This document shows, piece after piece, positions 8,405-15,829 of a stretch of DNA of 38,950 bases (position 1 is the first letter of the stretch; the number at the start of each line of letters is the position of its first letter). The DNA comes from an uncultured Alphaproteobacteria bacterium. GTDB lineage: Bacteria; Pseudomonadota; Alphaproteobacteria; RF32; CAG-239. The stretch is taken from positions 1-38,950 of the forward strand of contig CALYAY010000013.1 of the NCBI GenBank assembly GCA_944393695.1. The letters run 5' to 3'. The position numbers and the translations under genes were made by a program. The notes beneath the pieces were generated by a model. The model did no database searches, was not told the origin of the DNA, and saw only the letters and a list, made by a program, of their open reading frames with translations.

Positions 8405-9127
8405 ATGGCAAACATATTGGAAATCTGTCAGGATGCGGCCAGTCTGGCGGCGACCCAGAAACCGCAAAATCTGTTTAACGGCAGTTCGCAGCAGGAGGCA
8501 GTGTTTCTGAGTATTGTCCGCTCGGTGCTGGACAGTCTGCGCCGTTACGGAAACTGGCAGGAACTGACCAAAGAAGGCGAGCTGAAACTCAGGGAAGGAC
8601 AGCGGGTTTATTATATCAGGGATTTTTGTCCGGATTTTTTCTGTCTGATTAACAACACGGTTTATGTGAAAGACCGCGCGGAAAAGGTGGTGGGGGCGAT
8701 AACGCCGGAGCAATATATGCGCGAACGCTATTTTAACGCGTCGGAAATCGGCCTGAAGTTTAAAATCCAGAACGGGCGGTTTGTCCTTTTGCAGGCGCCG
8801 CCGGCGGAGATGAAGATCGTGTTCTGCTATCGTTCGGGGAATATCTGTTATGATCCGGAAAGCGAGTTTTGGGAAAACAACGAGAAAACCGAGGTGAGCA
8901 AAAATACAGATATTCCGCTGTTTGACGAATATCTGGTCAAGCTCGGGGTGTTGTGGCGCTGGTATAAGCGCAACGGCATGCCCTATGAGGAAGAGTTTAA
9001 CGAGTATGAACTGGAAGTGAAAAAGGCTTTTGCCGCAGGGCTGGCGGTTAAGGATGTTAATCTGGCCGCCGGAAGCGAAGCGGACGAGCTGAAAGGAGTG
9101 ATTGTCAATGCAGCGGCGCAGTGTTAA
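8405..9127 (+). CDS. probable head-tail adaptor protein
   Basis: This 240-aa protein is helical at its N terminus (ILEICQDAASLAA, then IVRSVLDSLRRYGNW) and mixed afterwards. This layout and its place just before a large tail-tube or stopper-like protein match adaptors of short-tailed phages (P22 gp4-like role: extending the portal). The ATG six bases after GGGAGG is preferred to one directly abutting that site. It overlaps the next gene by 20 nt. Family assignment is by position and pattern only. Confidence 0.6.
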   Translation: MANILEICQDAASLAATQKPQNLFNGSSQQEAVFLSIVRSVLDSLRRYGNWQELTKEGELKLREGQRVYYIRDFCPDFFCLINNTVYVKDRAEKVVGAITPEQYMRERYFNASEIGLKFKIQNGRFVLLQAPPAEMKIVFCYRSGNICYDPESEFWENNEKTEVSKNTDIPLFDEYLVKLGVLWRWYKRNGMPYEEEFNEYELEVKKAFAAGLAVKDVNLAAGSEADELKGVIVNAAAQC

Positions 9128-10670
9128 CCGGCGGAACAAGTCTCAGAATTATACGCTTCCCAGTCCGGTGGGCGGGCTTAATGCCCGGGATACGCTGGAT
9201 ATGATGAAGGAAAACGAGGCAATCGTCATGGATAATTATATCCCGGGGGAGACCAAGGTGGTGTTGCGCCGGGGGTATGTGCGTTATGTGGAGACTGGCA
9301 TGCCGGTGCGGACGCTGGTCGAATTTAAGGCGGAGAGCGGCAATAACCGCTTTTTTGCTTTCGGCGGCGGGACATTGTGGGATATTACCTCGGCGGATGC
9401 GGCGCAGAACCTGAACAAAAGTTTTAAAAACGACATGTGGCAGACCGTGCAGTTTAAAAACCGGTTGTTTGCGGTGAACGGTGAGGATGCGCCGCAGGTG
9501 TTTTATGTTAACGACGAAGGGGAGGGCGTTTGGGAGGACGCTTCCTTCAGCGGTACAAACCTGATTCCCGAGGCGCTGGTTAATGCGGCTTCGTCCAAAC
9601 AGCGCTTGTGGTTTGTGGAAAAAGGCAGTCTGAAAGCCTGGTATTCGGAAAATGCCGGCGAAGTGCAGGGAAATCTGCTGGCGTTTGATTTGTCGACGGT
9701 GGTGCGCGACGGCGGGTATCTGGTGGCGGTGGCCAACTGGACCCAGGACGGCGGCGCCGGAATGGACGATCTGACAGTGTTTCTGACTTCAGAGGGTGAG
9801 GCGCTGGTTTATGCCGGGACAAACCCCAATTCGGCCGGAGACTGGAAGCTGAAGGGAAGCTACCGGGTGAGCCGGCCGGTGGGGTATCGCTGCGTGCTGG
9901 CTTATCAGGGGGATATCGTGATTATCAGCGATGACGGTTATCTGCCGCTTTCCGCTGCTTTGCCGCTGGCTCAGGCCAACAGTTCGCAGATTGCCTTTTC
10001 GGACCATATCCGCGGGCTGGTTCTGGAGCGGACGGCCGCCGGAAAAAGCAAGACCGGCTGGCAGGGGTTTATTTACAGCCGCGGCGGTTATGCTTTGTTC
10101 AATGTGCCGGTGAATCAGCGATTTGAACAGCATGTGATTAATCTGAACACCGGTGCCTGGTGCCGCTTTACCGGGATTAATGCCAACTGCTGGGGTGTGT
10201 TTAACCAGAGGGCTTATTTCGGCATGCATGACGGGGTGATGCTGTTTGACGAGGGGTGTTCCGACGACGGTAACGCCATCGAGGGGCATGTGGAGCAGGC
10301 TTTTACCCCGCTGGGGCTTGCGGCGGTGAAGAAGGTTCAGCTGCTTAATCCGCGGACGGTTTCGTTTAATCCTTTTGCGCTGGTTCTTTATACCAACACG
10401 GATTTTGGTTCTTCCAAGCAGGATTTTGCCGAGACGATAGGCAGTTTTTCATCAACACTGACCAAGTGGAACAGCTGCAAGTGGAGTTCAAAAGCTTTTC
10501 CCTCGGGGACGCGCTGGGCGGTTTTGCGCGGCAGTGTGCGCAGTCAGTGGATTGCCAATTCGGCGACAGGCTTTAAATTCAGCATTGTTTTTAAGACCAA
10601 GACCCGGGGCAACATCATTGAATGGTATAATACGGGGGTTCGTTATGAGGTGGGTAGCGGCATATTGTAG
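9108..10670 (+). CDS. large beta-rich stopper or tail-tube-like phage protein
   Basis: This 520-aa protein opens with the pattern PSPVGGLNARDTLDMM...AIVMDNYIPG, common in podovirus proteins that form the beta-propeller nozzle below the adaptor (P22 gp10-like role). The body is beta-rich with many Gly, Asp and Trp. AGGAG precedes the chosen ATG by nine bases. The stop codon lies immediately at the edge of the dispersed inverted-repeat element, so insertion of that element may have set the present C-terminus (VGSGIL). Confidence 0.7.
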   Translation: MQRRSVNRRNKSQNYTLPSPVGGLNARDTLDMMKENEAIVMDNYIPGETKVVLRRGYVRYVETGMPVRTLVEFKAESGNNRFFAFGGGTLWDITSADAAQNLNKSFKNDMWQTVQFKNRLFAVNGEDAPQVFYVNDEGEGVWEDASFSGTNLIPEALVNAASSKQRLWFVEKGSLKAWYSENAGEVQGNLLAFDLSTVVRDGGYLVAVANWTQDGGAGMDDLTVFLTSEGEALVYAGTNPNSAGDWKLKGSYRVSRPVGYRCVLAYQGDIVIISDDGYLPLSAALPLAQANSSQIAFSDHIRGLVLERTAAGKSKTGWQGFIYSRGGYALFNVPVNQRFEQHVINLNTGAWCRFTGINANCWGVFNQRAYFGMHDGVMLFDEGCSDDGNAIEGHVEQAFTPLGLAAVKKVQLLNPRTVSFNPFALVLYTNTDFGSSKQDFAETIGSFSSTLTKWNSCKWSSKAFPSGTRWAVLRGSVRSQWIANSATGFKFSIVFKTKTRGNIIEWYNTGVRYEVGSGIL

Positions 10671-10684
10671 GGGGCTCGCTTATA

Positions 10685-10811
10685 GGGGGCTCGCTTTTGG
10701 GGCATCATGCTTGCAGATTTTCTCCTTGTGTACCTTTCTTTTGTACACGTCGTCGAAAACCTGCTTCGCAGCATGCGCAAAAATCAAGCCCTTGGATGAT
10801 TGGTTTTAAAT
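10685..10811. repeat. dispersed long inverted-repeat element, copy 1 (phage)
   Basis: Two imperfect arms of about 48 nt pair with each other: GGGGGCTCGCTTTTG... on the left, ...AAAATCAAGCCC on the right. They enclose a short T-rich loop between two GTAC boxes. The same element, with the same conserved TTGGATGATTGG tail, occurs at 21889-22014. The first 11 nt of the arm are duplicated immediately to the left (10671-10681). There is no ORF of note. It resembles a MITE or a structured intergenic repeat. Confidence 0.8.
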
Positions 10812-10830
10812 TTATCGATAGGGAGGATGG

Positions 10831-11256
10831 ATGGAACTGGTTCTTGACCGGCAAAACATGATTGCCGGGTGGGTTTGCCGCGGTCTGGGGTTTGACACCT
10901 CATGGCTGGGGCCGAATTTTACGGTCGGAATTGCCGAGGAGGGGCGGATGCTGGGCGGCGTCATCTTTAATGACTGGCGTCCGGGGACAGACGTCTGGTG
11001 GACGATTTATACCGAATCGCCGCGCTGGTGCAGCCGTAAGGTTTTGCGCTATTTGTTTTTTAAGGCATTTGAAGAAATGGGCTGCCGGCGGATTAGCCTG
11101 CTGGTGGATGCGGACAACGGCCGTTGTCTTAAGCTGGTGCGGCGGCTGGGGTTTAAATGCGAGGGGCGGTTGCGCCGTTTTCGTGAAGACGGCAAAGACT
11201 GCTATATTTTCGGAATGTTAAAATCAGAATGTAAATGGAGGAAAAATAATGAGTAA
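10831..11256 (+). CDS. GNAT-family acetyltransferase
   Basis: This 141-aa protein contains the GNAT pattern. A mid-region strand is followed by RKVLRYLFFKAFEEMGCRRISLLVD (motif A/B area), then NGRCLKLVRRLGFKCEGRLRRF, the typical C-terminal 'neighbour residue, GF, EG' signature. It would transfer acetyl from acetyl-CoA to an unknown amine. Similar small acetyltransferases are often carried by short-tailed phages between tail genes, where the target is mostly unknown. It overlaps the next gene by 8 nt. Confidence 0.75.
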   Translation: MELVLDRQNMIAGWVCRGLGFDTSWLGPNFTVGIAEEGRMLGGVIFNDWRPGTDVWWTIYTESPRWCSRKVLRYLFFKAFEEMGCRRISLLVDADNGRCLKLVRRLGFKCEGRLRRFREDGKDCYIFGMLKSECKWRKNNE

Positions 11257-11923
11257 ATCTATCGGAAAACTTTTGGGCGCCGGTTCAAAAGGGACTTCTT
11301 ATTATGCGGCGGAAAACAAGGTGTTGGATTATCTGAACGATTATGACACCTCGCGGGTTGACAACACTCTTGCCAATCTGGAAAACAGCGCACTTGATTT
11401 GTCGGGAAATCTGGGCAGCCGGCCGGGATATGTTTATAGTGTCGACGGTTCCGATGAAGCCAGGCAGCGGATGGAAAATGCAGTTTATCAGTCGTTTTTG
11501 GATAAAGCGACCCCGCAGTTTGAACGGCAGACGAGTGATTTGCAGAGTTCGCTGTTGAATCAGGGGTTGAGCGTGGGCAGCGAAGCTTATCAACGGGCAA
11601 TGAGCGATTTGCAGGACAGTCAGAATCAGGCGCTGAATCAGGCGGCTTATCAGTCGGTTCAGCTGGGGCAGGATGCTTTCAGCCAGAGTTTGAATGATTC
11701 CCTGAAAGCCGGGAATTTTCAAAATTCGGCCAGGCAGCTGCCGGTTAACGAGATTATGCAGCTGCTGAATAATTCGGTGAGCGGTTATGACAAGGCAATG
11801 GATATTTATGCCATTCAAAACCGGGCGGACAACCGTGTGGCGCAAAACAAGGCTGATAATCAGGCTGCCCAGTATGCCGCCGGAAATCAGTTTTTGTTCG
11901 GAGCAATATCGAGTTTGTTTTAA
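11249..11923 (+). CDS. probable ejection or internal virion protein
   Basis: This 224-aa protein is rich in Ser, Gln, Asn and Ala, largely helical, with repeated patterns such as QTSDLQSSLLNQGLSVGS and AYQRAMSDLQDSQNQALNQA. Such low-complexity helical proteins between tail-tube and fibre genes are often DNA-ejection or internal virion proteins. There is no enzyme motif. Its C-terminal ANRVAQNKADNQAAQ-like repeats suggest a filamentous helix. Function by position only. Confidence 0.55.
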   Translation: MSKSIGKLLGAGSKGTSYYAAENKVLDYLNDYDTSRVDNTLANLENSALDLSGNLGSRPGYVYSVDGSDEARQRMENAVYQSFLDKATPQFERQTSDLQSSLLNQGLSVGSEAYQRAMSDLQDSQNQALNQAAYQSVQLGQDAFSQSLNDSLKAGNFQNSARQLPVNEIMQLLNNSVSGYDKAMDIYAIQNRADNRVAQNKADNQAAQYAAGNQFLFGAISSLF

Positions 11924-11939
11924 GACAAGGGAGGGAATT

Positions 11940-12716
11940 ATGCCATTTGACAGTCAGGGAAATTTTACGCGTCTGCATAACTGGGAAGACGACCGGCAGA
12001 ATGACGTTGAAATCGTGACGGATAATCATGACGAGGAAGATGATAATTTTGCCGCCGGTTTGAATTTGTGTTTTTTGCGGGACGGGCGTGCGGCCATGCA
12101 GAACAATCTGGATGCGGGGAATTTTCAGGTGAAAAACGTGCGCGCGGCCACTTTTGACAAAGATGCGGTGAACCTCAAACAGCTGACCGAAAAACTTGAG
12201 GAAGCGGCGCAGAAGCTGGTGGGCAAAATTAATCAGGGGATGAAAGTCGGGGATATCAAGGCTTCGGTTTTGACTGCGAATCATGATAACTGGCTGTTGT
12301 GCAACGGTCAGGAAATCAGTCGTGCCGATTATCCGGATTTGTTTAAAATCATCGGAATAAATTTCGGTTCGGGCAACGGGACGACCACTTTTAACGTTCC
12401 GGATTACCGGGGTAAGTTTTTGCGCGGTCTGGGCGGCGACAGTGCGGCAGATATGTATCAGACACAGGCGGAAGGTCTGCCGAACGTGACCGGAACTCTC
12501 GGCAACGAGGGACGCGGGCGTTGGAATAATCTCAGCGGCGCTCTTTATCAGATAGAAAGCGGCACGACTTATATCGGAGCCAACGGGCCGGGAACTTATC
12601 CGACCAAAATCGGGTTGGACTTGTCAAAGTCTAATAAATTATACGGGGCATCGGCGCATGTGACGCCGGTGAATCAGGCGGTTAACTATTTTATCAAGGC
12701 CAAAACGGAGGTGTAG
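11940..12716 (+). CDS. tail fibre with collar domain
   Basis: This 258-aa protein has a C-terminal phage tail-collar domain (about residues 100-190): VGDIKASVL, WLLCNGQEISRADYPDLFK, FNVPDYRGKFLRGLGG. These match the short domain shared by many fibres and collars. The N-terminal part (residues 1-95) is acidic and likely attaches to the virion. The start is the ATG after GGGAGG. The longer frame that starts upstream overlaps the previous gene and has no site. It probably binds the host surface. Confidence 0.8.
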   Translation: MPFDSQGNFTRLHNWEDDRQNDVEIVTDNHDEEDDNFAAGLNLCFLRDGRAAMQNNLDAGNFQVKNVRAATFDKDAVNLKQLTEKLEEAAQKLVGKINQGMKVGDIKASVLTANHDNWLLCNGQEISRADYPDLFKIIGINFGSGNGTTTFNVPDYRGKFLRGLGGDSAADMYQTQAEGLPNVTGTLGNEGRGRWNNLSGALYQIESGTTYIGANGPGTYPTKIGLDLSKSNKLYGASAHVTPVNQAVNYFIKAKTEV

Positions 12717-12720
12717 GATC

Positions 12721-13095
12721 ATGGCATCAAAAATGACGGAAGCGGGAATTATCATTACCCAGGGGGATACTTTGAATATTCCCCTGCGGTTTACCATTTA
12801 TAAAGACGGCAAAAAAGTTCCGCTGAATATTGCCAATGCCGTTTTGCGCATGCAGGTCAGGGCTTCGGCCTCGACGCCGCCGCTTGTCAGCAAGGAAGTG
12901 AGCCGGCATGCCGATGAAAACGGCGGGCGCAGCCTGATACAGCTGACGGCGGAAGATACCAATATTCCGGCCGGCGATTATTATACGGATATCGAAATCC
13001 AGTTTCCGGACGGGCAGAAGTTTACCTTCTATCCGCCAAAGGCCGGTTACCGGGCTTATTTTAAAGTAACGGAACAATTTACCAAAGGAGATTAA
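12721..13095 (+). CDS. baseplate- or fibre-associated beta-sandwich protein
   Basis: This 124-aa protein is almost all beta strand: ITQGDTLNIPLRFTIYKDGK, AVLRMQVR, GDYYTDIEIQFPDGQ, then AYFKVTEQF. The opening resembles the N-terminal domain of lactococcal-type baseplate upper proteins, which adopt an Ig-like fold and hold fibres. It lies between two fibre genes. Function by pattern. Confidence 0.65.
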   Translation: MASKMTEAGIIITQGDTLNIPLRFTIYKDGKKVPLNIANAVLRMQVRASASTPPLVSKEVSRHADENGGRSLIQLTAEDTNIPAGDYYTDIEIQFPDGQKFTFYPPKAGYRAYFKVTEQFTKGD

Positions 13096-13096
13096 A

Positions 13097-14269
13097 GTGA
13101 GTGAAGTGATTTATGCCAATGACGCCGTTTCAGGCTGGGAGGCGGTTATCAACGCGACGGAAGACGATATTAATTCCGAAGGGTTTGTTTATGTTTTCAA
13201 CGGGGAAAATGAAATCAAGAATTATGTGAAAAATTCGGTTAAACCCGATATTGATGCTTATGCCGCCGGCTGTTGCGATGAAATAGGCGTTTATGCCCAA
13301 AGTGAAACGCAGAATATGTCAAATGCAATTGATGATTATGTGGCGGCAGTGTCCAAGCCGGCGCTGGATGATTATACGCTACAAAAGAAAACAGAACTGG
13401 AAGCCTTGAAAACTGCAGCCCAGACGGCGGCAGACAATGCGGAAACTTCCCGGCAGGGCGCACAAAACCTGTTGCAGGCTTTTGAGGTGACGGCTGATGC
13501 CCGGACTGCCGCTTTTGATGCTCATGTGCAGGAAGAAACCGAGGCGGCGGAAGAAGCCATAACTTCGGTTAAAACCGGTGCAATCAGCGCGTTTAATCAA
13601 AATGCCGCCGAAAAGCAGGCTTTGACCGATGCCGCGGCAGAGGCGGCGGAAGCCAGCAAGAGTGCAGCGGCCGCTTCGGCTTTGCAGTGTCAGGAAATCT
13701 GGGAGAGGCTGGGAACGGTTATCAAAATCAAAGGCCGGGTCGACGTTATTGCCGATCTTCCCGCCGAGGGAAATGCCGACGGTGACGCTTATCTGGTGGG
13801 AATCGACGGGCTGGACGGTTATCCCGAATATTTCTGGTATGAAAATCACTGGGAGTTTTTGGGAACGACCGGAACCAAACTTTCCTGGGGCAATGTCGAG
13901 GGCGATATTAATCTGCAGGAAGATTTGCAGGGTCTGCTGGCGGGAAAAGCCGGGGCAGACGAGTTTGAGAGCCATGCGGAAAATAAAAACAATCCGCATG
14001 GTGTGACCAAGGTGCAAATCGGGTTGGGCAATTGCGATAATACCTCGGATGCCAATAAGCCGGTGTCGACCGCAGTGCAGAATGCGCTTAATCTGAAGGC
14101 GAATCTTATCAGCCCGGCTTTCAGCGGGACGCCGACGGTGCCCACTCCGGCGGTGAGTGATAATTCAACCAAGCCGGCGACGACCAACTGGTTTAATCAA
14201 AAAATACAGGTGGTGTCAGCTCTGCCGGCAAGTCCGAACGGCAATGTTTTTTATTTTGTGACAGGGTAA
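13097..14269 (+). CDS. tail fibre protein
   Basis: This 390-aa protein uses a GTG start preceded by AAAGGAG. The N-terminal region (1-210) is helical and alanine-rich with coiled-coil stretches. The C-terminal half has the fibre repeat pattern HAENKNNPHGVTKVQIGLGN and ANLISPAFSGTPTVPTPA, known from the shafts of T4-type and lambdoid fibres. It probably forms a trimeric fibre for receptor binding. The end is followed by the first toxin-antitoxin pair, so host-recognition genes border the cargo zone. Confidence 0.8.
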   Translation: MSEVIYANDAVSGWEAVINATEDDINSEGFVYVFNGENEIKNYVKNSVKPDIDAYAAGCCDEIGVYAQSETQNMSNAIDDYVAAVSKPALDDYTLQKKTELEALKTAAQTAADNAETSRQGAQNLLQAFEVTADARTAAFDAHVQEETEAAEEAITSVKTGAISAFNQNAAEKQALTDAAAEAAEASKSAAAASALQCQEIWERLGTVIKIKGRVDVIADLPAEGNADGDAYLVGIDGLDGYPEYFWYENHWEFLGTTGTKLSWGNVEGDINLQEDLQGLLAGKAGADEFESHAENKNNPHGVTKVQIGLGNCDNTSDANKPVSTAVQNALNLKANLISPAFSGTPTVPTPAVSDNSTKPATTNWFNQKIQVVSALPASPNGNVFYFVTG

Positions 14270-14298
14270 AAACAGGGTTGATTTTGCCCCGTATCTAT

Positions 14299-14318
14299 GT
14301 TATAACTTAAGTTATAAC
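14299..14318. promoter_or_regulatory. perfect 20-bp palindromic operator of the Doc pair
   Basis: GTTATAACTTAAGTTATAAC is an uninterrupted perfect palindrome 20 bp before the antitoxin start. Toxin-antitoxin operons are normally self-repressed through such a site bound by the antitoxin. Confidence 0.7.
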
Positions 14319-14338
14319 AAAATAAAGAGGAGAAGAAA

Positions 14339-14563
14339 ATGTCTCAGTTGAAAATCAGGGCAATCGGAAATTCGGTCGGTGTGGTTTTGCCGCAGGAGGT
14401 TTTAAAGAAAATGAAGTGTCAGGAGGGAGATGAGCTTTATTTGCTGGAAACGGAAAACGGCATTGAGCTTACGCCTTATGATCCGGAGTTTGCCAAAGAC
14501 ATGATGCTGGCGGAAGATATTATGCAACATAACCGGAACATGTTGAAGAAGCTGGCAGAATAA
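14339..14563 (+). CDS. AbrB/MazE-type antitoxin
   Basis: This 74-aa protein has the swapped-hairpin DNA-binding pattern LKIRAIGNSVGVVLPQEVLKKM, then GDELYLLE, typical of the AbrB/MazE/SpoVT fold. The acidic C-terminal tail would neutralise the partner. Its last base overlaps the toxin start (ATG within TAATG). It is preceded by AGAGGAG and by a perfect palindrome, consistent with autoregulation. Confidence 0.9.
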   Translation: MSQLKIRAIGNSVGVVLPQEVLKKMKCQEGDELYLLETENGIELTPYDPEFAKDMMLAEDIMQHNRNMLKKLAE

Positions 14564-14943
14564 TGATTAACAAACGTTTGATAAAGGCAATACACCGTCG
14601 GCTGATTGCGGAATTTGGTGGCAGCGGAGGAATTCGGGACGAGGGATTGCTTGAGAGTGCTTTGTCCAGGCCGCAAAACCGGCAGGTGTATGTTGCCGAT
14701 TGTGATATTTTTGAACAGGTCGGCAGTTTGGCTTTCGGTATTATTAAAAATCATCCGTTTGTGGACGGCAATAAGCGGGTTGCCGCGGTGGCGTGCGAAT
14801 TGATGATAGTGAAAGAGGGTTATGAAATATCGGCCGGGGAACTTGAAAAATACAAGGTGTATATGCTTTTGGCCGCAGGTGATATGCCTGAAAAAGAATT
14901 TATTGACTGGTTGCGGCAAAATTCACGGAAAAAAGTCAATTGA
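14563..14943 (+). CDS. doc: Doc-family toxin (Fic fold)
   Basis: This 126-aa protein contains the Fic/Doc motif HPFVDGNKR (64-72), with the catalytic His, acid and GNKR complete. Doc proteins phosphorylate EF-Tu and halt translation. The canonical partner is Phd; here the partner is an AbrB-type protein, a pairing also seen in databases. A terminator follows. All key residues are present, so the toxin looks active. Confidence 0.9.
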   Translation: MINKRLIKAIHRRLIAEFGGSGGIRDEGLLESALSRPQNRQVYVADCDIFEQVGSLAFGIIKNHPFVDGNKRVAAVACELMIVKEGYEISAGELEKYKVYMLLAAGDMPEKEFIDWLRQNSRKKVN

Positions 14944-14964
14944 ATGTTATGTGATTGAGTTGTC

Positions 14965-14990
14965 AAACCGCTCTTCGGGGCGGTTTTTTT
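14965..14990 (+). terminator. terminator after doc
   Basis: AAACCG, CTCTTCGG and CGGTTT form a stem with a UUCG-like tip, followed by a T-run. It is repeated after yafQ. Confidence 0.8.
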
Positions 14991-15044
14991 GTGGTCATAA
15001 AAAGGTTAAGGAGGAATTATGGCAGGGAAGATTTATAAGGGCAG
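14965..15044 (+). repeat. 80-bp direct repeat, copy 1 (left of dinJ-yafQ)
   Basis: This copy matches 15750-15829 over 80 bp with three mismatches. It comprises a terminator hairpin (AACCGCTCTTCGGGGCGGTT plus T-run), a spacer with the AAGGAGG site, and the first eight codons of the glycine-rich tail gene. The pair brackets the DinJ-YafQ module exactly. Confidence 0.9.
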
Positions 15045-15054
15045 CAGGTGGTTT
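15019..15054 (+). pseudogene. 5' remnant of the glycine-rich tail gene
   Basis: The codons MAGKIYKGS are identical in protein to the start of the gene at 15804 and carry the same AAGGAGG site. After about nine residues the similarity ends. The frame runs on through unrelated sequence into the DinJ promoter. It is the duplicated edge left by insertion of the toxin-antitoxin module. Confidence 0.8.
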
Positions 15055-15114
15055 CAGGTTGCCGATAATATTCTTTATTTTATGACCTTGGTAAAGATAT
15101 TACCTGATGTTTGC

Positions 15115-15143
15115 TTGACAATGTGTATATATTGCTATATAAT
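15115..15143 (+). promoter_or_regulatory. promoter of dinJ-yafQ
   Basis: TTGACA and TATAAT are separated by exactly 17 nt, a near-ideal sigma-70 promoter. TGTGTA and TACACA half-sites flank the -10 region and may form the antitoxin operator. Confidence 0.8.
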
Positions 15144-15173
15144 GTCTACACAATAGTAAGGAGGAGATGGTTT

Positions 15174-15449
15174 ATGGCTAATTTGAATATTCGTATGGAT
15201 GAAAATCTGAAAACGGAGGCGGAAAAGGTGTTGAGCCGGTTGGGGCTTACGGCTTCGGAAGCTGTTCGGATTTTTTTCTCGCAAATTCGCAATACACAGA
15301 GTATTCCTTTTGAACTTAAGCTTTATGATGAACCGGGACCGGCTGCAGTGCGGGCTGTTGCCGAGGCTGAGGAGGATATTAAAGCCGGCCGGATATCGGG
15401 AGCGTATCATAACAGTGATGATTTGATGAAAGCTCTGCTTGAGGAATAA
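15174..15449 (+). CDS. DinJ/RelB-type antitoxin
   Basis: This 91-aa protein begins with the ribbon-helix-helix pattern ANLNIRMDENLKTEAEKVL, then LTASEAVRIFFSQI, typical of DinJ/RelB antitoxins that bind their operator and the toxin. The start follows AAGGAGGAG. The toxin follows 3 bp after the stop. The acidic C-terminal part (EAEEDIKAG, then DDLMKALLEE) wraps the toxin in known relatives. Confidence 0.9.
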   Translation: MANLNIRMDENLKTEAEKVLSRLGLTASEAVRIFFSQIRNTQSIPFELKLYDEPGPAAVRAVAEAEEDIKAGRISGAYHNSDDLMKALLEE

Positions 15450-15452
15450 TTT

Positions 15453-15728
15453 ATGCGTGAACTTGTTTTTACGAGGCGTTTTCAGAAGGATGTTCAACTT
15501 TGCCGGCGGCAGGGACGAAATTTGTCGAAGTTGCAAAGAGTTTTTGATATTTTGATTTCCGGCAAGGTTATTCCGCCACAGTACCGGGATCATCCGTTGA
15601 AGGGAAATTGGCAAGGATATCGGGATCTGCATATAGAACCGGATTGGATCCTTATTTATAAGGAACAAGATGAAAAAATTGTGCTGTTAACGGCAACGGG
15701 AAGCCATTCAAATCTTTTGAAAAGGTAA
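15453..15728 (+). CDS. YafQ/RelE-type mRNA interferase toxin
   Basis: This 91-aa protein fits YafQ: RFQKDVQLCRRQGRNLSKL, HPLKGNWQGYRDLHIEPDW, ILIYK, then TGSHSNLL. His residues in HPLKG, DLHI and GSH match the YafQ active-site pattern for ribosome-dependent mRNA cleavage. The length is typical. The module has its own promoter and terminator and is bracketed by the 80-bp repeat, so it is a mobile cargo unit. Confidence 0.88.
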   Translation: MRELVFTRRFQKDVQLCRRQGRNLSKLQRVFDILISGKVIPPQYRDHPLKGNWQGYRDLHIEPDWILIYKEQDEKIVLLTATGSHSNLLKR

Positions 15729-15749
15729 TTTTGTTGTCAGATAAGGTAA

Positions 15750-15829
15750 AAACCGCTCTTCGGGGCGGTTTTTTTGTGGTCAGAAAATGGTTAAGGAGGA
15801 ATTATGGCAGGAAAGATTTATAAGGGCAG
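15750..15829 (+). repeat. 80-bp direct repeat, copy 2 (intact tail-gene start)
   Basis: This is the right-hand copy of the repeat described at 14965. It contains the terminator after yafQ (about 15750-15775) and runs into the intact tail gene. Confidence 0.9.

Noticed and set aside
7754..9139. 461-codon open frame on the minus strand
   Set aside because: It lies opposite two phage genes with good ribosome sites. Its protein is rich in Arg, His, Pro and Phe with no motif, as expected from antisense of GC-skewed coding DNA.
10671..10811. The inverted-repeat element as an insertion sequence or retron
   Set aside because: No transposase or reverse transcriptase is encoded and the element is too short. 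It is kept as a non-autonomous repeat only.
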